IMG/VR virus record: IMGVR_UViG_3300005511_000097
Span: 1 to 21,017 of that record
Length of the DNA stretch: 21,017 nucleotides
Source of the DNA: a virus
Reading direction: 5' to 3' (one strand)
The position numbers and the translations under genes are program-made. The notes below the pieces were generated by a model. The model searched no databases, had not been told where the DNA came from, and worked only from the letters and a program-made list of their open reading frames with translations. Every line of letters starts with the position of its first letter. The first letter of the stretch is position 1. Shown piece by piece: positions 6,727 through 13,261 of the stretch.

Positions 6727-7089
6727 ATGAGATCATTTCGCTGGCTGCCGCTCGTCGCCGTCCTTCTGGCCGGCTGCGTCAACATCGATACCAGCTTCCT
6801 TCCCAAGACCAATTCGATCGTGGTTGATCACGTCGAGTTCGGGCCCAAGACCTGGGCGGCCTACCAGCAATATCTGGCGGCGATTACGCCGGACGGACAT
6901 GGCGTCTTTGCCGTTGCCAGGGACGGGCGGGGCGGCGAGTCCTGGATCTGCAAGACCGCCGGCTGTACCGATGACGGCCAGTTTGCCGCGAAGGCCGTGG
7001 CGCGCTGCCAGGCCAACAACCGCGGCCATACTTGCGTCGTTTTCGATATCGACCGCGTGCCGCAGATCAAGTTCACGCCGCCAAGCTAA
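6727..7089 (+). CDS. Predicted lipoprotein, probable prophage cargo (moron)
   Basis: A 120-residue protein with a classical lipoprotein signal: MRSFRWLPLVAVLLAGC, with the lipidated Cys at 17. Val at +2 suggests export to the outer membrane. The mature part has four more cysteines (ICKTAGC; RCQANNRGHTC) that could form two disulfides, with the pattern FAAKAVARC. The family was not identified. It lies between scaffold and capsid genes, has a 72-nt gap before it and its own terminator after it, and encodes no virion-like feature, so it is probably a moron altering the lysogen's envelope. The frame is open upstream to a TTG at 6667, but the signal peptide begins at the ATG at 6727. The ribosome site is weak. 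Confidence 0.75.
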   Translation: MRSFRWLPLVAVLLAGCVNIDTSFLPKTNSIVVDHVEFGPKTWAAYQQYLAAITPDGHGVFAVARDGRGGESWICKTAGCTDDGQFAAKAVARCQANNRGHTCVVFDIDRVPQIKFTPPS

Positions 7090-7115
7090 GTCGGCGTCAA
7101 ACGACAGACGTGAGT

Positions 7116-7141
7116 AACCCCGCTTCGGCGGGGTTTTCTTT
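7116..7141 (+). terminator. Intrinsic terminator after the lipoprotein gene
   Basis: Stem AACCCCGC/GCGGGGTT (7116-7135) with a TTCG tetraloop, followed by TTCTTTT. It would end transcription before the capsid gene unless read through. Confidence 0.85.
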
Positions 7142-7374
7142 TGCGCGATATTTTCAAAGCCCGGAGAACCGTGCGTTTCGCGGCCCGGCTGACGGCTCGG
7201 AAAGACGGCCGCCGACGGCGCGCGCCCTGCGCCGAGAGGTCTTGATTGGTTGGTCCGCGGATCGCGGGCCGCCCCGCCAACTCCGCGATGCGCGGCTGGT
7301 TGGGGTATCCGACGAGGCAACCTCATCGATCAAAGCAGTCACTTCCGACAACAGACAGAAGGAGTCGTGGACCC
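7142..7374 (+). promoter_or_regulatory. Capsid gene leader with a large hairpin; no clear promoter
   Basis: The 233 nt before the capsid gene hold a 13-base inverted repeat, CCGCGGATCGCGG (7255-7267) and CCGCGATGCGCGG (7283-7295), pairing at 12 of 13 positions around a 15-nt loop. The rest is very GC-rich, including a GGCGC/GCGCC repeat near 7218-7233. No convincing -35/-10 pair was found even though a terminator lies just upstream. An AGAAGGAG ribosome site at 7357-7364 serves the capsid gene. Confidence 0.5.
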
Positions 7375-8235
7375 ATGTCCTCGCAGATCCAGGTTGCTTT
7401 CAACAACCTCTACAGTGCCAACATCATGCTGCTGGTGCAGCAGAAGGGCAGCCGCCTCAAAGAAGCGGTGCGCCAGGAAGTGGTCGAAGGCGAAATCGCC
7501 TATTTCGACCAGATCGGTGCCGGCAGCGCAGTGAAGCGTCAGTCGCGTCATGCCGACACGCCGCTCACCGAAACGCCGCATGCCCGGCGCCAAGTGATGC
7601 TGGAAGACTACGAATACTCGGACCTTATCGATCGTCTCGACCAGGTGAAGACGCTGACCGATCCGACCAGCGCCTATAGCCAAGCCGCGGCGCATGCGCT
7701 GGGTCGCGCCATGGACGATGTGATCATCGCCAATGCCAACGGCACGGCGCGTACCGGCAAGACCGGGCAGACCAGCGTCGGTCTGCCGTCGGGACAGAAG
7801 ATCGCCGTCGGTGCGGCCGGGCTCACACTTGCCAAGCTGCTGCAGGCCAAGGAGATCCTGGATGCCGCCGAGAACGATCCTGACGAGCCGCGCTTCATCG
7901 CCTGTCCGGCGAAGGACATCACCGTTCTCCTCTCCAACACCCAGGTGACGTCGAGCGATTACAACACGGTGAAGGCCCTGGCGGCCGGTCAGATCGACAC
8001 CTTCCTCGGCTTCAAGTTCATCCGCACGCAGCGTCTGGGTACCACCAGCGGCGGCGATCGCGCCTGTCTTGCCTGGCGCCAGTCGGCACTGCTGCTCGCC
8101 ATTGCGCAGACCCCGAAAGTGAAGGTGACCGAGCGACCGGACAAATCCTACGCCACGCAGGTTTATTGCGCGATGTCGGTCGGTGCCACGCGCATGGAAG
8201 AAGAAGGCGTCGTCGAGATCGCGACGCTTGCTTGA
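7375..8235 (+). CDS. Major capsid protein
   Basis: A 286-residue protein forming the icosahedral shell. The segment LLVQQKGSRLKEAVRQEVVE, then QSRHADTPLTETPHARRQVM and LEDYEYSDLIDRLDQVKTLT, is characteristic of the phage capsid family found in T7-like and BPP-1-like podoviruses with an HK97-type fold. The glycine-rich loop NGTARTGKTGQTSVGLPSG lies at about residues 122-140. The ATG at 7375 follows AGAAGGAG by 10 nt. A longer in-frame reading from 7246 crosses the leader hairpin and is rejected. The gene is followed directly by a perfect 16-bp hairpin and then the cement gene. Its own leader and flanking terminators suggest separately set expression. Confidence 0.9.
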   Translation: MSSQIQVAFNNLYSANIMLLVQQKGSRLKEAVRQEVVEGEIAYFDQIGAGSAVKRQSRHADTPLTETPHARRQVMLEDYEYSDLIDRLDQVKTLTDPTSAYSQAAAHALGRAMDDVIIANANGTARTGKTGQTSVGLPSGQKIAVGAAGLTLAKLLQAKEILDAAENDPDEPRFIACPAKDITVLLSNTQVTSSDYNTVKALAAGQIDTFLGFKFIRTQRLGTTSGGDRACLAWRQSALLLAIAQTPKVKVTERPDKSYATQVYCAMSVGATRMEEEGVVEIATLA

Positions 8236-8238
8236 TTT

Positions 8239-8283
8239 TTGGCGCGCGCAACTGCCGCCCGCCAACCCAGTTGCGCGCGCCAA
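8239..8283 (+). promoter_or_regulatory. Perfect 16-bp hairpin between capsid and cement genes
   Basis: The arms TTGGCGCGCGCAACTG (8239-8254) and CAGTTGCGCGCGCCAA (8268-8283) pair without mismatch around a 13-nt loop. It begins three bases after the capsid stop codon. No T-run follows, so it is less likely a terminator than an mRNA stability or processing element. Confidence 0.7.
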
Positions 8284-8315
8284 GTCGCAGACTGAAATCA
8301 GATAGGAGAAAATCT

Positions 8316-8741
8316 ATGGCTACTCAGTATGGCACCCAGATGGGTCGCCTGCGCAACACGTTGCCTGTGGATCTGCCGATGGCCGGCGATATCCATGGCC
8401 GCGTGCGCGTTTTCAACGAGAAGGTTGTGCTCGCCGCGCAGCCGACCACCGACATCGTGGAGGCGGCTCGTCTGCCCAAGGGCGCACGCGTGCTCTATGG
8501 CATCGTCAACAGCACTGTTTCCCTCGGCTCGTCGACGCTTGCCATCGGCATCGCCGGCAACACCGGCAAATACCGCGCCGGCGCCGTCTTTACCGCCATC
8601 GACACCCCGACATTGTTCGCGCCAGCGGCGGTCGCCGGTGAAGCACTGACGGCCGAGGAGATCGTCATCCTCACCATCGGTGCGGCGGCCCTGCCGGCCA
8701 GCGGCACGCTGCGCGTGATGCTGTTCTACACGCTTGATTGA
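8316..8741 (+). CDS. Probable capsid cement/decoration protein
   Basis: A 141-residue protein with AGGAG at 8304-8308 upstream of the ATG. It is rich in small and beta-favouring residues, with a jelly-roll-like or barrel-like alternation (VRVFNEKVVLAAQPTTDIVE; GIVNSTVSLGSSTLAIGIAG; TLRVMLFYTLD). It contains no Cys or membrane segment. In related podoviruses the gene after the capsid gene encodes a head decoration protein such as Bbp16, and position, size and composition fit this. Direct similarity to Bbp16 was not evident by eye, so the assignment is positional. A terminator follows immediately. Confidence 0.65.
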   Translation: MATQYGTQMGRLRNTLPVDLPMAGDIHGRVRVFNEKVVLAAQPTTDIVEAARLPKGARVLYGIVNSTVSLGSSTLAIGIAGNTGKYRAGAVFTAIDTPTLFAPAAVAGEALTAEEIVILTIGAAALPASGTLRVMLFYTLD

Positions 8742-8748
8742 TGATTGC

Positions 8749-8788
8749 CGGAGCTTGCTGCCGTTTGGCAGCGAGCTCCGCTTTTTTC
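8749..8788 (+). terminator. Strong intrinsic terminator after the capsid/cement cassette
   Basis: The arms CGGAGCTTGCTGCC (8749-8762) and GGCAGCGAGCTCCG (8767-8780) pair over 14 positions with a single G-U, around a GTTT loop. CTTTTTT follows. The ribosome site of the next gene lies just past the T-run. Confidence 0.92.
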
Positions 8789-8804
8789 CGGAGCATGCGA
8801 CCCC

Positions 8805-9380
8805 ATGGCGATATCGACCGTTTCCATCTGCAATCGCGCACTCGACCTTCTCGGCGCCGATCCCATAACCTCGCTGGAAGATGGATCGAAGGCGGCCAAT
8901 TTGTGCCAGCGCAATTTCGACCCGTCGGCGGATTCGGTTTTGCGGCTTTATCCCTGGAACGCGGCATTGCGACGCGCGCGCCTGCCGGCGCTGGCGGAGT
9001 TGCCGGCCTGGGGCTATCGCTATCAATACCAACTGCCGCAAGGGCCGGAGCCGGCTCTGTGCCTCCGCCTGCTGGATGTCGATAACGGCACGGATTTTCG
9101 CGTCGAGGGGCGCCGAATTCTTGCCGATTATGATGCCCCGCTCGACATCCTCTATATCGGCCGAATCATCGACAGCGCCAATTACGACCCGCTTCTGGCC
9201 GAAGCGATCGCTGCAAAGCTTGCCGTGCATCTCGCCGGCAATCTCACGGAAAGTGGTTCACGCATTGAAGCAGCCCGCGACTATCTGCGCACGATCCTTG
9301 CCGAAGCAAAGGCGATCGATGCGCAAGAGGGCGGCACCGCCGATCTGATCGTCGATGCCTGGCTGGCGGCGCGGAGCTGA
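8805..9380 (+). CDS. Tail tubular protein A (T7 gp11-like)
   Basis: A 191-residue protein. The start AISTVSICNRALDLLGADPI, then SLEDGSKAANLCQRNFDPSA and LRLYPWNAALRRA, is the typical signature of the gp11 tail-tube/adaptor family. These proteins form the ring joining the portal to the nozzle. Length is normal for the family (about 190-200). The C-terminal part is helical (YDPLLAEAIAAKLAVHLAGN; RDYLRTILAEAKAID). CGGAG at 8789-8793 lies 11 nt before the ATG. The gene starts just beyond the terminator, so its transcription needs read-through or a promoter not recognised here. It is followed after five bases by the gp12-like gene. Confidence 0.9.
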   Translation: MAISTVSICNRALDLLGADPITSLEDGSKAANLCQRNFDPSADSVLRLYPWNAALRRARLPALAELPAWGYRYQYQLPQGPEPALCLRLLDVDNGTDFRVEGRRILADYDAPLDILYIGRIIDSANYDPLLAEAIAAKLAVHLAGNLTESGSRIEAARDYLRTILAEAKAIDAQEGGTADLIVDAWLAARS

Positions 9381-9385
9381 CGCCC

Positions 9386-11656
9386 ATGTCCCGTGCCTCG
9401 CTCCTGCTCTCGACCTTCAATGCCGGGGAATGGTCGCCGGAACTCTATGGCCGGATCGATCTCGACAAGTACCGCAATGCCTGCCGCCGCATCGAGAATT
9501 TCGTTTTGCTGGCGCAAGGCCCGGCGACAAGGCGACCGGGTACGCAATACATCGCATCGACAAAGGATGATGGTGTCGTGCGCCTGGTGCCATTCGAGTT
9601 CTCGACGGAACAGGCCTATATCATCGAAGCGGGCGCTGGCTATTTCCGCTTCTATATGAACGGCGGGCGTATCGAGACGACCCCAGGTGTTCCCTACGAG
9701 ATCGCGACGCCTTACGGCGTGAGCGATCTCGCCGGTCTGAAATGGGCGCAGTCTGCCGACGTGCTCTATCTGGTTCACCCGCAATTTCCGCCCTACAAGC
9801 TGGCACGCAGTGGTCACACGAACTGGTCGTTGGGTCAGATCGATTTCTCCGACGGGCCCTATATCGACGAGAATGTCGGCCCTATCATGTTGACACCCGG
9901 TGCCGCCAGCGGAACCAATGTAACGCTGACGGCGTCGGCAAATCTGTTCGTTGCCGGAGATGTGGGCCGCCTCGTCCGCATCAAGCACGCCAGCACTTGG
10001 GGCTGGGGCAAGATCACCGCCTTCATCAATCCCACCCAGGTCAAGATCGACATCAGAAGCGCCTTTGGCGGTGCGACGGCGGTCACCAGCTGGCGGCTTG
10101 GGGCCTGGTCGACGGGAACCGGTTGGCCCAGCACCGTGACGTTTCACGAAGAGCGACTGTTCCTCGCCAACACCAAGTTGCAGCCGCAGACGCTTTGGGC
10201 ATCGGTGTCCGGTGCCTATGAGAGCTTTGCACCGAGTGCCGCGGATGGTGTCACCAAGGACGATCACGCGCTCAACTTCACCATAGCCGACGACCGGGTC
10301 AATGCCATCCGATGGATGAGTGCCGGCAAGTCACTGGCGCTGGGGACGACGGGTGGCGAGTTCAATCTCACCGCAAGCTCGCTCAATGAGGCATTGACAC
10401 CGATCAACGTCACGGTGCGACGCGAGACGACCAATGGCAGTGCCGATATCCGGCCGGAGCGGATCGGTGCCGCGGTGCTCTATGTGCAGCGCGCAGGGCG
10501 CAAGGTCTATGAAATGGCCTATAGCTTCGAGAATGATGCTTTCAATTCACCGGAACTCAGTCTGCTGGCTCGGCATCTGACGCTAAAGGGGATCAAGGAG
10601 ATCGCCTATCAGGCCGAACCCTGGTCGGTGATCTGGGCAGTGCGCCGCGACGGAGCGTTGCTGGGTCTTACCTATATGCGCGGGCAGGACGTGGTTGGGT
10701 GGCATCAGCATCGTATCGCCGGTACGGCCACCAAAGTGCATTCGGTCGCGTGCATTCCAGGCAACGCCCAGGACGAAGCATGGCTCGCCGTCGAGCGTAT
10801 CGTGAACGGCGTCGTGCGCCGTTCGGTTGAGCGCATGGCACCAGCTTTCGAGCCGGAAGACGCCTTCGACAAGAAGGGCGCTTTCTTCGTTGATGGCGGA
10901 CTGACTTTCAACGGTGCTGGCACGACCATTCTGACGCCGGACGCTGCGGCCATGATCGTCGGCAGCAACAGCGTGCCCTTTGCTACTTCGGCGCCCACTT
11001 TTGCCGGCGGGGATGTCGGTCGGGAGATCCAGTATTCCTATCCGGCACCTGGCGGTGAGGGATATCACGTGGCGCGAGCGCGCATCACGGGGTTTGCCGA
11101 CGCCAGCCTTGTGACGGTATCCATCCTGGCACCTTTCCCGAGTGCTGCACCCATTGCCGCCGGGGCCTGGTCGCTGGGGGCGACGTCAATCCAGGGCCTG
11201 GGTCATCTGGCCGGCGAAACGGTGACGATCCTCGCTGATGGGGCGACGCATCCGCCCCGCGTGGTGGCGCCCGACGGCAGCGTCAACCTGGAACGGCCGA
11301 CGGCTTTTGCTCATGTCGGCCTCGGCTATACCAGCCGGCTCAGCACCATGGATATCGAGGCGGGTGCGCTGGATGGCAGCGCGCAAGGAAAGAGCCGCCG
11401 CATTCACCGGGTCATTGTTCGCCTCAACAACAGCCTTGGCATGCGCGTGGGTGCCACGGAGCTGGGCAGCGAGGATGTGGTCTTTCGTGCCGCGCGTACG
11501 GCGATGGATCAAAGTCCGCCGCTCTTTACGGGCGACAAGGTGGTGGCCTTCCCCAAAGGCTGGGCCACTGAGGCCGTGGTGACGGTCCTGCAGGAGCAGC
11601 CGCTCCCTTGCACGATTGTCGCTCTGATCCCGCAGCTTACAACGATGGATGGGTGA
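9386..11656 (+). CDS. Tail tubular protein B / nozzle protein (T7 gp12-like)
   Basis: A 756-residue protein, similar in length to T7 gp12 (about 794). The N-terminus LLLSTFNAGEWSPELYGRID, then LDKYRNACRRIENFVLLAQG and RRPGTQYIAS, is the standard opening of this family in podoviruses. Typical later segments include FEFSTEQAYIIEAGAGYFRF, a TFHEERLFLANTKLQPQTLW region and SRRIHRVIVRLNNSLGMRVG near the C-terminus. It would form the tail nozzle through which DNA leaves. GGAG at 9373-9376 overlaps the end of the previous gene and precedes the ATG by nine bases. Codon use matches its neighbours. Confidence 0.9.
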   Translation: MSRASLLLSTFNAGEWSPELYGRIDLDKYRNACRRIENFVLLAQGPATRRPGTQYIASTKDDGVVRLVPFEFSTEQAYIIEAGAGYFRFYMNGGRIETTPGVPYEIATPYGVSDLAGLKWAQSADVLYLVHPQFPPYKLARSGHTNWSLGQIDFSDGPYIDENVGPIMLTPGAASGTNVTLTASANLFVAGDVGRLVRIKHASTWGWGKITAFINPTQVKIDIRSAFGGATAVTSWRLGAWSTGTGWPSTVTFHEERLFLANTKLQPQTLWASVSGAYESFAPSAADGVTKDDHALNFTIADDRVNAIRWMSAGKSLALGTTGGEFNLTASSLNEALTPINVTVRRETTNGSADIRPERIGAAVLYVQRAGRKVYEMAYSFENDAFNSPELSLLARHLTLKGIKEIAYQAEPWSVIWAVRRDGALLGLTYMRGQDVVGWHQHRIAGTATKVHSVACIPGNAQDEAWLAVERIVNGVVRRSVERMAPAFEPEDAFDKKGAFFVDGGLTFNGAGTTILTPDAAAMIVGSNSVPFATSAPTFAGGDVGREIQYSYPAPGGEGYHVARARITGFADASLVTVSILAPFPSAAPIAAGAWSLGATSIQGLGHLAGETVTILADGATHPPRVVAPDGSVNLERPTAFAHVGLGYTSRLSTMDIEAGALDGSAQGKSRRIHRVIVRLNNSLGMRVGATELGSEDVVFRAARTAMDQSPPLFTGDKVVAFPKGWATEAVVTVLQEQPLPCTIVALIPQLTTMDG

Positions 11657-11657
11657 G

Positions 11658-12074
11658 ATGTGCAGTACAGCAGCCGCCATGGCGGCAACGATGATCGTTT
11701 CCAGCACCGCCAAGATGGCGTCCGATGCGCAGCAGGCTCGCCATGATTCACGCGAGCTTGAGCGCGAAGCCAAGGTCGCTCGGGCCCAAGGCGCCGAGCA
11801 AGAGCGCAAGTTGCGCGCCGAGCAAGCGCGTGACCAGGCCAAGCGCCGCGTTGCGGTGCTGAAAGGCGGCGTCACCACCGAAGGCTCACCCACCGATATG
11901 ATGTTGGACGCAGCCCGAGAAGATGATGTCGAGGCGCGCTGGGCGCGGTTCGGCCAGACCGAGGCAGCGCGCGCAAAGGAACGCGACGCCCGCAATCGCC
12001 GGCGTCAATCCGTGCTCGACCATCTTTCCGGGACCAGCAGTCTCGGCACCAATCTCATCAGTCTGAGATCTTGA
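11658..12074 (+). CDS. Internal virion core protein (T7 gp14-like)
   Basis: A 138-residue protein. The N-terminus (MCSTAAAMAATMIVSSTAKM) is a short hydrophobic segment preceded by MC, followed by a long charged helix (about residues 30-75, rich in Glu, Arg, Ala and Gln) and the conserved patch GVTTEGSPTDMMLDAAREDD. Small proteins of this plan encoded after the gp12 gene match the gp14-type core or ejection proteins of podoviruses, which pass into the host membrane during infection. An ATG at 11649 would add three residues; 11658 has GGGTGAG closer to ideal spacing. No signal peptidase site is evident. Confidence 0.7.
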   Translation: MCSTAAAMAATMIVSSTAKMASDAQQARHDSRELEREAKVARAQGAEQERKLRAEQARDQAKRRVAVLKGGVTTEGSPTDMMLDAAREDDVEARWARFGQTEAARAKERDARNRRRQSVLDHLSGTSSLGTNLISLRS

Positions 12075-12086
12075 AAGGACAACGTG

Positions 12087-12599
12087 ATGACGACAGCAAA
12101 GGACTTGGAGACCGCCATGCAGGAAGCGTTGGCTGCTCGCGGATTGCGGCCCGCAGCGGGTGCGCAGCAGGTGTCATCGGCACCACAAAGTGATTCTCGA
12201 GGTGCCTTGGCAGCACCTGCCGCGCCGGAGCACTACCAGATCGCGGTGCCACCTGAATTTGAACGAGATGCCGCCCTAGAGGGGAAGGCGCGGCAATGGT
12301 TCCATCGTGCCGGGCTGCCGCAAGGGGCGGTCAACGGTATCGTCGATGCCTATTGTCGTCAGCTTTGCGGTGATCCCGCGGCTACTGAAGCACCGCAGGC
12401 GGAGGCCGAGCTGATGCGGGAGTGGGGAGCCGATTATCCACGCAAGATCGCTGCCGCCCAGTCGCTCATCGCCAAATGCGGCGGCGCCGAGGAACTGGCG
12501 GAGATTTTCGGTAGCACGGGTCTCGGCAATGACGCATGGCTCATCCGCACATTAGCGGCGATCGCGGAGATGGATCCGCAGACCGGAGCTGTGCGATGA
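12087..12599 (+). CDS. Scaffold-like paralogue in the tail/core region, unknown role
   Basis: A 170-residue protein. AAAGGA at 12074-12079 favours the ATG at 12087 over a GTG at 12084. The first 48 residues are low complexity. Residues about 49-162 align by eye with residues 82-196 of the scaffold encoded at 5869: shared elements are a Y...(V/A)P stretch, WF, GL(P/T)Q, (V/H)D(A/S)(Y/F), GDxAA, APQ, W-G-x-x-Y, AAA and LLA-like helices. Homologous domains in two genes of one phage suggest duplication. In this position the product might be a second assembly chaperone or a core component. No large gp15-like gene is present. Function is unknown. It overlaps the next gene by ATGA. Confidence 0.7.
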   Translation: MTTAKDLETAMQEALAARGLRPAAGAQQVSSAPQSDSRGALAAPAAPEHYQIAVPPEFERDAALEGKARQWFHRAGLPQGAVNGIVDAYCRQLCGDPAATEAPQAEAELMREWGADYPRKIAAAQSLIAKCGGAEELAEIFGSTGLGNDAWLIRTLAAIAEMDPQTGAVR

Positions 12600-13237
12600 G
12601 CAGCGCGGCAGCCGAGAAGGTGACGGGCGCGGTGCCGGCGAATCTTGCAGGATGGCGCGCTTGTGCCGCGGGTCTTTGCGCGAAGCAGGCGGAACAGGCG
12701 GCAGAGCGGACAGATCTTGCGACGCGTCGACAGATGCTGGCACTCGCGGCGGCGACCGGCGACAGTCGTGCACAGAAGCGCATTGAGCAGCTGGCCATGC
12801 GCGAGCAAGCGCTGGATATCAGTGCCGCCAATGTGGCGCAGGCCCTGGAGCGCGCTGAGCGGGAAATCGCTGCTGCGGAGGCGGCGTTAATAGCAGAAGA
12901 CAGGGTCGCAGCCTTGGAGCTTCATGCTCAGCGCCTCACCGCGCGGTTGGCCTTGGTGGCAGCGATTGAGCAGCGCCTTCAAGAGCTGACACCGCTGCTG
13001 GCATCACTTGGTATCGCCACGCGTGAATTGACACAGAGTCACCTTGCTCTCGGCGGTGCGTCGGCGTCATTGCCGCCTTTGGCGACTGAAGCCGTCGGCG
13101 GGCGCCTCGCCGAGTTCATGACGGGTATCGGTTTTGCCGATTGGTTGCCATTGGCACGGCCTGAGATTCGTCCGGCTTTAGCGTCATGGCTGGAAGCCGA
13201 AACCACGGCGCAGGGAAATTACATTATCGCTGGCTAG
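12596..13237 (+). CDS. Coiled-coil phage protein, possible core/ejection component
   Basis: A 213-residue protein starting in the ATGA overlap, with GGAG at 12584-12587 upstream. Residues about 25-140 are almost all Ala, Glu, Gln, Arg and Leu with heptad-like spacing (QKRIEQLAMREQALDI; ALERAEREIAAAEAALIAED), consistent with a long coiled coil. The C-terminal 70 residues are more globular (RLAEFMTGIGFADWLPLARP), and the chain ends at EAETTAQGNYIIAG. It lies between the gp14-like protein and the fibre, where T7 has gp15 and gp16, but is far smaller and has no transglycosylase motif. The family was not recognised. Confidence 0.7.
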   Translation: MSSAAAEKVTGAVPANLAGWRACAAGLCAKQAEQAAERTDLATRRQMLALAAATGDSRAQKRIEQLAMREQALDISAANVAQALERAEREIAAAEAALIAEDRVAALELHAQRLTARLALVAAIEQRLQELTPLLASLGIATRELTQSHLALGGASASLPPLATEAVGGRLAEFMTGIGFADWLPLARPEIRPALASWLEAETTAQGNYIIAG

Positions 13238-13261
13238 ACGCGCAGGCCGAGAGGATAGGAC

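Noticed and set aside
7032-7679. Rightward frame of 215 codons overlapping the lipoprotein end, terminator and capsid start
   Set aside because: It passes through an intrinsic terminator and the capsid leader hairpin and conflicts with the capsid reading frame.
8298-10267. Two long leftward open frames (310 and 328 codons) opposite the cement and tail genes
   Set aside because: They run across the strong terminator hairpin at 8749 and oppose well-supported tail genes; no ribosome site or family signature was seen.
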